Origin: Planomicrobium sp. Y74
Lineage (GTDB): Bacteria; Bacillota; Bacilli; Bacillales_A; Planococcaceae
Assembly: GCF_003668635.1 (NCBI RefSeq)
Contig: NZ_RCWH01000007.1
Span: 124,001-188,000 of the forward strand
Length of the DNA stretch: 64,000 nt
Reading direction: 5' to 3'
Position numbers and translations under genes: made by a program. Under the pieces are notes generated by a model, which ran no database searches, was not told the DNA's origin, and saw only the letters and a program-made list of their open reading frames with translations. Positions 44,187 to 52,173 of the stretch are shown here, one piece after another; within the stretch, counting starts at the first letter, position 1; every line of letters begins with the position of its first letter.

Positions 44187-45554
44187 ATGACTATGCTGCG
44201 TGAAACATCTTCAAGTTCTACTATATATAAGAGTGAAGGAGGTCGTACATACAAATCAGAATTCGAAAATTACGGCAGAGGTTTAAGAGTAAAGTATCAT
44301 CGCATTGAACAAGGTTTATCTCTAAAAGAACTTGCTGCAGGAAACCTTTCACAAGAAAATTTACGATTGGCTGAAATGGAGCAATTTCCGTTAGAGGATA
44401 AAGTTTATAAAAAGCTCTGTCTTCGCCTCGGAATTCCTTTGGATCCTTTTGTACTGCCTTTAGTGGAAACGGGTATTTTAGAGTTGAAGTCATTGCTGAC
44501 GCACATTAAGAGCCGCTCTAAAATGATTGAAGCATTCGATAATGTTCAAAATCAAAAAAAAGATCATTTGAAGGAAATTTACCGCATTGAGTTATTGATA
44601 CATACAATCCGATACTACGTCGTTACTGGTGATGTAAGTGCCGCTTTGGAAACATATGAAAAGGCTTGTAAGTTTAAAGATCTGATGAATAGTCAACAGT
44701 TGTTCTTCCTAAATAAATACAGGGGAAACATTTGTTACTCGGAAGGCAATTACCTCGAGGCACTGAATATTTACAAAAGCTGTTTGACATCCGCTCCTTT
44801 AGACTTGCCTTCACCTGAAATGGCTGACCTGCTTTATACGTTGGGCATTACATCCGGTCACCTTGTAGAACCACTTGATGCAGTAAGTTATGCGGGAAAA
44901 GCTCTTGAATTGTATCAGGATATGTTCTACCCAAAGAGAATAGCAGAATGTCACATTTGTATTGGTTTAGCGGAACATAAAACACTTAATTTTAAAAATG
45001 GATTTAATCATATGCAGAAAGCCGCAATGGTAGTTGAAGAGGTTCACTTGCCAGAACTGGAGTTTCTAATCGAGTACAACTTGGGTTATTTTTACTTTCA
45101 ATTCCAAGATTTTGAATCAACGATCCGTCATGTGGAAAAGTGTTTGAAAACGAGCGAATCGGGCAGCATAATTAACGAAATCCGTTGCTATACAAGCTTA
45201 ATCAAAGCCAACTTCGAGTTGGGCAGGAAAGACAAAGCCTTGGAATGGTGCGAAGTAGGTACGCAGACTACGTTTGAAATGGAAGAAAGCACTTTATCCA
45301 ATAAAGTCGTCGCCGATGTATTCAATCAATTCCATTTAATGAAGTCTTTGATATACGAGAACCATGAGCGCTTTGAATATCTTGCGGAGATGGAAATCCT
45401 TCCTCTTTTTGCTTCCAATGGATATGATACGGAATACGCATACTATTGCACACTGGTCGCTAACTATTATCGCGAGGTTGGACAAAAGGAAAAAGCAATG
45501 GAGCTATACCGGAAATCCGGGGATATTTATAGAAAAGTAATTTCTATCAGTTAA
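44187..45554 (+). CDS. RRNPP-type HTH/TPR transcriptional regulator
   Basis: 455 residues: an Xre-like helix-turn-helix (about 29-90; GRGLRVKYHRIEQGLSLKEL, SQENLRLAEMEQFPLED) followed by a helical repeat body to the end that reads as tetratricopeptide repeats (DVSAALETYEKACKF, EGNYLEALNIYKSCL, VEPLDAVSYAGKALELYQDM, GFNHMQKAAMVVEEV, QKEKAMELYRKSGDIYRK). This is the layout of NprR, PlcR and related peptide-sensing regulators. Start: ATG 44187 after AAGGGGGAAG; an in-frame ATG-less extension to 44166 has none. A secreted repeat-peptide gene follows after 27 bp, very likely its ligand precursor. Confidence 0.88.
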   Translation: MTMLRETSSSSTIYKSEGGRTYKSEFENYGRGLRVKYHRIEQGLSLKELAAGNLSQENLRLAEMEQFPLEDKVYKKLCLRLGIPLDPFVLPLVETGILELKSLLTHIKSRSKMIEAFDNVQNQKKDHLKEIYRIELLIHTIRYYVVTGDVSAALETYEKACKFKDLMNSQQLFFLNKYRGNICYSEGNYLEALNIYKSCLTSAPLDLPSPEMADLLYTLGITSGHLVEPLDAVSYAGKALELYQDMFYPKRIAECHICIGLAEHKTLNFKNGFNHMQKAAMVVEEVHLPELEFLIEYNLGYFYFQFQDFESTIRHVEKCLKTSESGSIINEIRCYTSLIKANFELGRKDKALEWCEVGTQTTFEMEESTLSNKVVADVFNQFHLMKSLIYENHERFEYLAEMEILPLFASNGYDTEYAYYCTLVANYYREVGQKEKAMELYRKSGDIYRKVISIS

Positions 45555-45581
45555 ATAAAATAAAATGGGGGTAACATCATA

Positions 45582-45965
45582 ATGATAAAAAAAGTCGGGT
45601 TAACTTTAGCAGTATTCACATTCGGATTGGTCGGCGTTCTAACAGTCGACGGAAATACTTCTTACGAAACTAATAATTCAATTTCAAAAGAAAGCGTGAA
45701 TGCCATAGCAGCCGAAACAGCTGTTATTCATCCAAATCCTTGGTCCGTCAAATCACAAGTGGCCGTTATTCATCCAAATCCTTGGTCCATCAAATCACAA
45801 GTGGCTGTTATTCATCCAAGTCCTTGGTCCATCAAATCACAAGTGGCTGTTATTCATCCAAATCCTTGGTCCATCAAATCACAAGTGGCTGTTATTCATC
45901 CAAATCCTTGGTCCATCAAATCACAAGTGGCTGTTATTCATCCAAATCCTTGGTCAAAAGCATAA
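45582..45965 (+). CDS. Secreted pro-peptide with six tandem 14-residue repeats (putative quorum-sensing signal)
   Basis: 127 residues. Seen: positively charged start and hydrophobic helix (MIKKVGLTLAVFTFGLVGVL), a 25-residue spacer (GNTSYETNNSISKESVNAIA), then from residue 47 six head-to-tail units AVIHPNPWSIKSQV (Val for Ile in unit 1, Ser for Asn in unit 3), the last cut to AVIHPNPWSKA. Units are 42 bp and almost identical at DNA level (45720-45962). GGGGG precedes the ATG. It follows the RRNPP-type regulator by 27 bp and is closed by a terminator, so regulator and peptide form one operon. Alternative: a repeat antimicrobial peptide or surface protein. Confidence 0.85.
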   Translation: MIKKVGLTLAVFTFGLVGVLTVDGNTSYETNNSISKESVNAIAAETAVIHPNPWSVKSQVAVIHPNPWSIKSQVAVIHPSPWSIKSQVAVIHPNPWSIKSQVAVIHPNPWSIKSQVAVIHPNPWSKA

Positions 45966-45985
45966 TAAAATAAGGTTAAAGATAC

Positions 45986-46018
45986 ACCCGGGAATCCGAT
46001 CGATTCCCGGGTTTTATG
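45986..46018 (+). terminator. Terminator of the RRNPP operon
   Basis: ACCCGGGAATC / GATTCCCGGGT stem, then TTTATGTTTTTG. Confidence 0.88.
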
Positions 46019-46030
46019 TTTTTGAGTTCG

Positions 46031-46206
46031 GGGTGACAGTCACCGGCACACTCGGTGTCAGACGCATTTATGTCTATTTACTTTTCTGGATAAATAAAGA
46101 GAAGCTGTCTCCGAAAACCTTTGGGGGTTTCTGGAGGCAGCTTCTTTGGGATGCAATTATTGTGAACAGACTGATTCGTCTTTGACACAGGGACACATTT
46201 TTATTC
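46031..46206. repeat. REP-like element, copy B
   Basis: GGGTGACAGTCACC palindrome, CGGTGTCAGACGCATTTATG, CTATTTACTTTTCTGGATAAA, then the hairpin AAGAGAAGCTGTCTCCGAAAACC...GGTTTCTGGAGGCAGCTTCTTT, then GGGATGCAATTATTGTGAAC ... TTTGACACAGGGACACATTTTTATT. Outer GTGTCAGAC / GACACAGGGAC-type ends are inverted. Confidence 0.88.
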
Positions 46207-46230
46207 AATTCTATCCTATCAGCGATTCAC

Positions 46231-46704
46231 TTAAACTTCCACTTCCCCGACAACGCCCCATCGCCCGTTGTCTTTCCTGAAATCCTTTAGCTTACCATTC
46301 CAATACTCCACATACCTCTTGTCCATGTCTTCTGAAGTGAAGAATTGCCGGTGCTGTTCCTGTGTCAGGTAGTAGGCCGGCAACTCAGCCACCCCCATCC
46401 GCCTCGCTTTTGCCACACGGTGGTTGCCGTCGATCAAGCGGAAAAATTCCGGACGCATGCGGACCATGATGATCGGCTTCATCAAATCAGCCTGTGGCAA
46501 AAAATCTTCATCCAATTTCGCTGAATCCGCTCCTGGACCAGGTGGCCCGACTTGCACCTTGGATAGCTCGACCTGGTCTCCATTCTCTTTGATCCACGCA
46601 GTCGCTTTGGTGATATGCCAATTGAATGGGAAGCCGCCGAGCATTTCATCTCCTAGGACTGGCAGGCAGGGAATAAAATCAGGGTTCACTTTCATTTTTT
46701 TCAT
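46231..46704 (-). CDS. ParB-like nuclease-fold protein
   Basis: 157 residues. Seen: PIIMVRMRPEFFRLIDGNHR and VAKARRMG, the ParB/Srx-type DGNHRxxAAxxxG core (about residues 90-115). No helix-turn-helix after it, so not a chromosome-segregation ParB; single-domain members act as nucleases or CTPases in various contexts. Start: ATG 46704 after GAGGTGC; the frame extends to 46842 but lacks a site there. It is divergent from the broken comM. Confidence 0.7.
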   Translation of the reverse strand: MKKMKVNPDFIPCLPVLGDEMLGGFPFNWHITKATAWIKENGDQVELSKVQVGPPGPGADSAKLDEDFLPQADLMKPIIMVRMRPEFFRLIDGNHRVAKARRMGVAELPAYYLTQEQHRQFFTSEDMDKRYVEYWNGKLKDFRKDNGRWGVVGEVEV

Positions 46705-46821
46705 AAAAAGCACCTCGCTTTTCAACTTCAATACTTTTAGAATAGCATATCTCAGAAATGAGTGGACAATCACTGTGCTGTTCAATGCCTCACATATAAG
46801 CACATTTACATTCCACCCATT

Positions 46822-47931
46822 GAAATCTCCCTTTTTGCCCAAGCAGCGGATATCGAGTTGATCTGCATGCCGGACATGTCCTCATTGCTCGCCCACCACA
46901 AGGGCCAGCCTTCCCTTTTTGACAGTGAAATCACCCTGCTCCAAACGGAAACCGTTTACGAAGATACTGAAAAAACACCACATATCTGCTTTTCGGCAAT
47001 ACGCGGACACACGGATGCCAAACGGTCATTGTTGCTTGCGGCGGCTGGCGGCCATCATGTCTTGATGAGCGGACCGCCCGGGCTGCGGCAAAGTCTGCTG
47101 GCGAACGCGTTCCATACGATTCTGCCGGATTTGACACATGACGAGGTGCTGGAAGTCTACAGCATCTATCAGCTGGCGAAACAGGCGCGCAGCCTGTCGG
47201 ACCGTCCGCCGTTCCGGTCGCCTCATCATTCCTCGTCGGAAGGCGCGATTGTCGGCGGCGGGCATTATCCGAAACCCGGCGAGATCTCGCTTGCCCATCG
47301 CGGTGTTTTATTCCTTGACGAACTGGGCCATTTTCCACGGCGCGTCATCGATACTTTAAGGCAGCCATTGGAGTCAGGGTTTGCAGTGGTGAACCGGGTC
47401 GAAGGATCGGACCGATTTCCTGCGAGCATCAATCTGATCGCTGCAACCAACCCTTGTCCTTGCGGCTATTACGGAGTGCGGGAGAAATATTGCGTCTGCA
47501 GTGACAAAATCCGTTTGAAGTATATGCAGAAAATCACCGGACCGATCATCGACCGCATCGACTTTGTGCTGGCTTTGAAGAGCCAGAGCGTGTTCGAACA
47601 AGGGACTTCGGAGACGTCCGAAGAATTGCGGGAGACGGTGGCGGCTGCACGTGAGCGGCAACGGCTGCGCTACGGCACAAACTATACGAATGCCATTGTA
47701 CCGGTCAAGCTGTTCGAGGAAAAGGTGGCATTCAGCCCTGCCCAATTGGCGCGGATCGAAGCGGCCAGTTTCGAAGAGAACTTGAGCAGCCGGTCGACAT
47801 TGAAGATTTTACGGCTGGCACGGACGATTGCGGATGTGCTGGGCGAAGAGATGGTAACCGATGCGGCGGTGGATGAAGCGCTGAAGTGGAAAATTTCTGC
47901 TGCTGTAGCGCAGAACTCGCTGATGCGGTGA
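46822..47931 (+). pseudogene. comM: Truncated ComM/YifB-type AAA+ ATPase with scrambled Walker A
   Basis: Homologous to ComM (Mg-chelatase-like helicase for branch migration in transformation) from its residue of about 140 to near the end: ELICMPDMSSLLAHHKGQ, FSAIRGHTDAKRSLLLAAAGGHHVL, PKPGEISLAHRGVLFLDEL, LIAATNPCPCGYYG, ILRLARTIADV. The N-terminal Lon-like domain is absent. Walker A should be GPPGCGKS; here it reads GPPGLRQS because one base is gained in GGGC and one A lost in CAAAGT, two shifts that cancel and keep the frame. The catalytic Lys is gone, so the product cannot be a working ATPase. Confidence 0.87.
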
Positions 47932-48543
47932 TTGGCTTTGACGAGGAAGCGTGAATTCAATCCCAATTCCTATTACCACGTCATTCTGCGCGGCAATAAC
48001 CGGCAGCCGGTTTTTGGGACAAAAGAGGACATGCATGAACTGAAGCGGGTATTTATGGAAGTGCATGCTTCTTATCCTTTCACGATCCTGACGTGGTGTT
48101 TTATGACGAACCATTACCATATCCTGATCAAACCACTGCGAGACCCGCTCCACAAAGTCATGAGCCAGATCAACCGAGGTTACAGTTTATCGTATGCGAA
48201 GCGCCATAACCACATCGGACGGATTTACCAAAAACGCTATTTTGCAAAGGAAGTCGATTCACGGATCGGGCTCCTCACCGTCAGCAGCTATATCCACCGT
48301 AACCCGATCCAGCCGAAAAAGCCGATGGTCGAACGGTTAGAGCAGTATCCCTACAGTTCGTTTCCGCTGTACTGGGACGACACGCTTCCTGCGCCGTCTT
48401 TATTGGACCGCGAAATGTTGCGGGAGCTTCTGCCGGAGCCGTTTGAGAAGAATAACACGGCTTATTGCATGTATTGCCTGACGTATGCGCAGAATGCGGA
48501 GGAAGACAAGCATGTGGAGGATATGGAGCCGCCGGTGATGTAG
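47932..48543 (+). CDS. REP-associated tyrosine transposase (RAYT, IS200-like Y1 family)
   Basis: 203 residues. Seen: FNPNSYYHVILRGNNRQPVF at the N-terminus; the HUH metal site HYH at 61-63 in FMTNHYHILIKP; INRGYSLSYAKRHNHIGRIYQKRYF; and SYIHRNPIQP with the likely nucleophile Tyr120. These are typical of RAYTs, domesticated Y1 transposases that process REP hairpins. TTG start directly after the comM stop. It is not flanked as an IS200 element; instead a REP element begins at its stop and related elements lie at 42.8, 43.9 and 46.1 kb. Confidence 0.93.
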   Translation: MALTRKREFNPNSYYHVILRGNNRQPVFGTKEDMHELKRVFMEVHASYPFTILTWCFMTNHYHILIKPLRDPLHKVMSQINRGYSLSYAKRHNHIGRIYQKRYFAKEVDSRIGLLTVSSYIHRNPIQPKKPMVERLEQYPYSSFPLYWDDTLPAPSLLDREMLRELLPEPFEKNNTAYCMYCLTYAQNAEEDKHVEDMEPPVM

Positions 48544-48556
48544 GCGGGCGGCTTCC

Positions 48557-48729
48557 AGCAGTTCCTAGATTGTCCCTGTGTCCGGTACAATTATGACTAT
48601 TTACTTTTCTGGCTAAACATAGAGAAGCTGCCCCCTAAAAACCTTGATGTTTTCTGAAGGCAGCTTTTTCGGGATGCGATTGTCGTGAATAAACTGAGTT
48701 GTGTCTGACACAGGGACGCGATTTTTATT
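48557..48729. repeat. REP-like element, copy C (most complete)
   Basis: CAGCAGTTCCTAGATTGTCC, CTGTGTCCGGTACAATTATG, ACTATTTACTTTTCTGGCTA, then the hairpin AGAGAAGCTGCCCCCTAAAAACC...GGCAGCTTTTT, then GGGATGCGATTGTCGTGAAT and GTGTCTGACACAGGGACGCG and ATTTTTATT. GTCCCTGTGTC at 48572 and GACACAGGGAC at 48707 are inverted ends. It starts 14 bp after the RAYT stop and ends exactly at the broken orfB of the IS3 remnant. Confidence 0.9.
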
Positions 48730-48791
48730 GGAATGGCGGCAACTTTGATGAGGTCAACGACCTTGAAATCATGCCTTAGCTCATAGATCAC
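48730..48791 (-). pseudogene. Remnant of IS3-family orfB (5' end only)
   Basis: Reads VIYELRHDFKVVDLIKVAAIP, the opening of IS150/IS3-group OrfB, then breaks at 48729/48730 where the REP tail ATTTTTATT begins. Catalytic DDE domain missing. It overlaps the OrfA stop, as in intact elements. Confidence 0.85.
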
Positions 48792-49336
48792 TTGAGTTTT
48801 GAGTTGCGCTGTGACTGTTTCTTTACCCTCACTAAGGCATTCAACTTTTTTAAGTACGCGTTCTCCATGCGCAGCCGTTCAACTTCTTCCTGGAGTGTTT
48901 TGTTCGATTGCTTTGGTGGTTCATTTTTTTTCGGTTTCTCTTTCATGGCTGGACGCCCCTTTTTCTTTGGAATCTGGGCGTCCATTCCTCCGGCATCAAC
49001 TGCTTTCTTCCACTTATTCACCGTTTCGCGGGAAGGAATGTTACAAACAGCAGCCGCTTCATAAGGAGACGCCCCGGTATCGTTCATAAAGTTCAGTAAG
49101 TCCAGTTTAAACTCGGCTGAGTAGTTTGTATACCGTTTTTGCAGCCCTTCTTCTCCTTGATTCTGATAAAGCTCGATCCATTGTTTAAGCACACTGGAAA
49201 CACCACCATATCGTTTGGCCACTCCTTTTTTTGAATCGTTGCCAGCCACATAGTCGCGAACCGCATTCAACTTTTCATCAACAGTAATTTCCCCATAGAA
49301 AAACTGCACCTCCATTGTTAGATTGGTGTCTAACAA
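48788..49336 (-). CDS. IS3-family transposase OrfA
   Basis: About 175-182 residues. Seen: helix-turn-helix segments (KLNAVRDYVAGNDSKKGVAKRYG; YEAAAVCNIPSRETVNKWKKA), a linker KKKGRPAMKEKPKKN, and a C-terminal leucine-zipper-like coil (LQEEVERLRMENAYLKKLNAL). Start is probably the ATG of MEVQFFYGEITVDE (about 49315). Since orfB is cut off, it cannot transpose by itself, but could act as a repressor. Confidence 0.9.
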   Translation of the reverse strand: MLDTNLTMEVQFFYGEITVDEKLNAVRDYVAGNDSKKGVAKRYGGVSSVLKQWIELYQNQGEEGLQKRYTNYSAEFKLDLLNFMNDTGASPYEAAAVCNIPSRETVNKWKKAVDAGGMDAQIPKKKGRPAMKEKPKKNEPPKQSNKTLQEEVERLRMENAYLKKLNALVRVKKQSQRNSKLK

Positions 49337-49358
49337 TGGAGGTGCAGTTCAGAACCTT
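49311..49358. mobile_element. Terminal inverted structure of the IS3 remnant
   Basis: AACTGCACCTCCATTGTTAG and its exact reverse complement separated by ATTGGTGT, a perfect 20-bp stem over the OrfA ribosome site. It marks the surviving IS end, near 49360, and could also mask OrfA translation when transcription enters from outside. The other end of the IS is missing. Confidence 0.8.
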
Positions 49359-49360
49359 GC

Positions 49361-49619
49361 ATTCTCGGGATTGGATTTTCTTCCGAATTCAATTGTAACT
49401 AGTTGTAAAAAAATTGTAGAATTGTTTCTTTCTCTGGGACGCGAAAAGCCTATTGGACCGAAAGTGATTCTATTTTTTGTCCGTACTGGTTCTAAAATTT
49501 GGTACAGGTGGTTCTTTTAGATGGCTATATGCATGTACCAGTGGACACATTTTTATGGCTTCTGGATTTGCACCAAAAATAACCATTACTTTTTTAGTCA
49601 ATTTTATAACTACATTGCT
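49361..49619. other. Junction between mobile-DNA remnants and the capsule cluster
   Basis: No gene. Includes degraded REP-like words (CTGGGACGCGAAAAG, GTGGACACATTTTTATGG). Composition turns AT-rich to the right. Confidence 0.4.
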
Positions 49620-50846
49620 TTATAATTTGTATATATCTTCAAGCAAACAAATATTTTTTGTATCAAGAACTAGTTTGTCTTTCAACATTTCTATATTTTC
49701 TTTAATATGATCATGTCCAACCATAACTACTACGATTTCAACTTCATTCACGAAGTCTTCAAAATTCATGAACTGGTGATCGACCATACGATTTTTAACA
49801 AATGGATCGAAAACCTTTACACCAAAAGCTAAATGTTCATCTAGCCGTTCTAACAACTGTAAGGTCGGGCTTTCTCTTGTATCGTCTACATTTTCCTTAT
49901 AGGCAAGTCCATACAGGCCTACTTTTGAAATATCTTTAATATTATGCTCCCGCATAATATCTCTGATTCTGCCAAGAACATGGCGCGGCATTGAATCATT
50001 AATCTTACGAGCAGCTAGAATAAGATTAGTTAAGTCGGGATAATCTCCTACTAGAAACCATGGATCAACTGAAATGCAGTGTCCACCTACTCCCGGACCC
50101 GGCTGCAAAATATTTACTCGTGGATGTTTATTAGCTATTCGGATAATTTCATACACATCTATGTTATCTGTACGACATATTTTAGCGAGTTCGTTCGCGA
50201 ATGCAATGTTTACATCTCGATATGTATTTTCTATAACCTTTGACATTTCTGCAGATCGAATATCTGTTAAAACGATTTCTGATTTGCAAAAGGTAGCATA
50301 TAAACTCTTAATCTTTGCAGCAATTTCTAAATTATCTGCTCCAATTGTTCTTGAATTATATTCGAGTTCATACACCATATTGCCCGGGATTATTCTCTCA
50401 GGAGCATGTAATAGATGGATATCTTCACCAATTTTAAGTCCTCTTTCTTCGATTACAGGACGAACAAATTTATCAATCGTTCCTGGCGAAATAGTCGACT
50501 CAATAATGATAGCTGTACCTTTTAGACATACATCGAGAACACTATTTACTGCAGATATTACATAAACAGGATCCAATTTTTTACTTTCCTCAATATACGG
50601 AGTTGGGACTGCAAGAATATATGTATCTGTTGTTTTATATTTAGTCGAGAATTCTACTTCATTTTCTATGGCTTCTTCAAATAGCTTCTGAAGCCCCTTT
50701 TCTTCAAACGATAGATTTCCTTGAGTTAAAGAATTTACAATACTAGAATTTGAATCTGTGCCCACTACCTTATTCCCGTTTTTCGCCAAAATAAGTGCAG
50801 TAGGTAATCCAATATAGCCTAAACCAATTACGTTTATTAAAGACAT
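49620..50846 (-). CDS. UDP-N-acetyl-D-mannosamine dehydrogenase-like nucleotide-sugar dehydrogenase
   Basis: Two-step NAD oxidation of a UDP-sugar C6 to a uronic acid, most like WecC/CapL/CapO enzymes making UDP-ManNAcA. Seen: 408 residues; VIGLGYIGLPTALILAKNG at the start; STISPGTID; PERIIPGN; RDVNIAFANELAKIC; the catalytic Cys in GPGVGGHCISVDPWFL; and YGLAYKENVDDTRESP. Last gene of the minus-strand cluster. Its substrate UDP-ManNAc would need an epimerase; the only one here (55391) is placed with the FucNAc genes. Confidence 0.9.
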   Translation of the reverse strand: MSLINVIGLGYIGLPTALILAKNGNKVVGTDSNSSIVNSLTQGNLSFEEKGLQKLFEEAIENEVEFSTKYKTTDTYILAVPTPYIEESKKLDPVYVISAVNSVLDVCLKGTAIIIESTISPGTIDKFVRPVIEERGLKIGEDIHLLHAPERIIPGNMVYELEYNSRTIGADNLEIAAKIKSLYATFCKSEIVLTDIRSAEMSKVIENTYRDVNIAFANELAKICRTDNIDVYEIIRIANKHPRVNILQPGPGVGGHCISVDPWFLVGDYPDLTNLILAARKINDSMPRHVLGRIRDIMREHNIKDISKVGLYGLAYKENVDDTRESPTLQLLERLDEHLAFGVKVFDPFVKNRMVDHQFMNFEDFVNEVEIVVVMVGHDHIKENIEMLKDKLVLDTKNICLLEDIYKL

Positions 50847-50919
50847 TTAAATTCTCCTTTTTTAAGATTTCCATCTTATTTTGTTTAAAATAAATTATTT
50901 AATATTGTTGAGAATTATT

Positions 50920-52158
50920 TTACCTTTTACTGTTCATAAATATATAGAAATAAAATGCAAGGTAGTTTAATGAAAAAAAGACACTTATTAAAGTTAAAAA
51001 TTCATATATATTTAATGAGAATAATTTGGTTGCAAAATAAACTATTCCACAACTCAAAATAAAACTGAACTGTAAAAGTAACTCGATTTTTTGCTTATTA
51101 ATTATTATTATTGACAATGAAAGTGATGAAACAATTAACCTGATAATATACATTGGTGTTAGATACAATATATATTGACCAGCTTCTGACCACTCCTCCC
51201 CAAAAACTATCGGAAAAATACTAGGTGAAAATATAGCGATTACTGTGAATATAGGAAGTGAAATAAATAATAAACTTACACTTATTTTGACATATATGTC
51301 TGTAAATTGACCAAGGTTTTGATAGTCATTAAATGCCCTTTCATAAAACACTTTTGAAAAACTTAAAGCAATTAGTGTCAAGGGGAGCCCTAAAACTCTT
51401 ATCGTAATTGAATACATTCCAACTTCATGTGAGGAAAACAAACTAGCTATCATAAAAACGATTAATGCATAAGATAGTCCATTAGCTAGAATTGAAGGAG
51501 TCGAGAATAGCAGCTGACCTTTGTAATCTTTAAAAACTTTAATAACTCTTCTATTTAGCATGAACTTATAGTGTTTTTTTATTTCTTTAATTTGAATTAA
51601 TAACCCACTAAAAAGAGATATAATATATGATACTATTAAACCCCATACGCTAAAACTAAGTATCCCCATTAAAACTTGCAATGAAGCTTGTGTTAGCGAC
51701 TTGAAAAATAAAACCGAAGACATCAATTTGTATTTTTTCAATCTATTTGTATAACTAGTAAGAATATTATTTATTGACCCCAAAATTATAAAAGGTAACA
51801 ATAAATATAAATAAACTGAGTTAATATCAAGAAAATTAACTTTTAGCAAATCTATAAGAGTTATCGTAACACTCAATAAAAACAAAAAAATAACACTTAT
51901 AATTATAGATAAAGTTATTAAAGCATCAGCATCCTCTTTATTATCTACACTTACTACTTTAATTTCATACCGCCCATTTAAAATTGGTAATAAAACAGAG
52001 GCAATAGTGATAAAAATTGTAAACTGTCCTAATTCTAAAGGAGTGTAAATTCTCGTTAAGACTGGAGAAACTAGCACTAATATTATTTGAGCTAAGATTG
52101 ATCCTGAAAACATGATAAACACATTTCTTAAAAAACTACCTTTTGAGAATCTACTCAT
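50920..52158 (-). CDS. wzx: Wzx-type polysaccharide flippase
   Basis: Moves the undecaprenyl-diphosphate-linked repeat unit across the membrane. Seen: 412 residues, 12 predicted helices, SGSILAQIILVLVSPVLTRIYTP at the N-terminus (family-typical), and no soluble domain. Very AT-rich. A GNAT-free acetyltransferase gene lies 15 bp upstream. Confidence 0.88.
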   Translation of the reverse strand: MSRFSKGSFLRNVFIMFSGSILAQIILVLVSPVLTRIYTPLELGQFTIFITIASVLLPILNGRYEIKVVSVDNKEDADALITLSIIISVIFLFLLSVTITLIDLLKVNFLDINSVYLYLLLPFIILGSINNILTSYTNRLKKYKLMSSVLFFKSLTQASLQVLMGILSFSVWGLIVSYIISLFSGLLIQIKEIKKHYKFMLNRRVIKVFKDYKGQLLFSTPSILANGLSYALIVFMIASLFSSHEVGMYSITIRVLGLPLTLIALSFSKVFYERAFNDYQNLGQFTDIYVKISVSLLFISLPIFTVIAIFSPSIFPIVFGEEWSEAGQYILYLTPMYIIRLIVSSLSLSIIIINKQKIELLLQFSFILSCGIVYFATKLFSLNIYEFLTLISVFFSLNYLAFYFYIFMNSKR

Positions 52159-52173
52159 ATTTATCCACCTTGG

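Noticed and set aside
45740-45973. Second open frame through the pro-peptide repeats
   Set aside because: It is open only because 42-bp repeats keep any stop-free frame open; no start signal and no signal peptide.
48597-48791. 64-residue minus-strand protein
   Set aside because: It is the truncated OrfB start reading on into the REP element.
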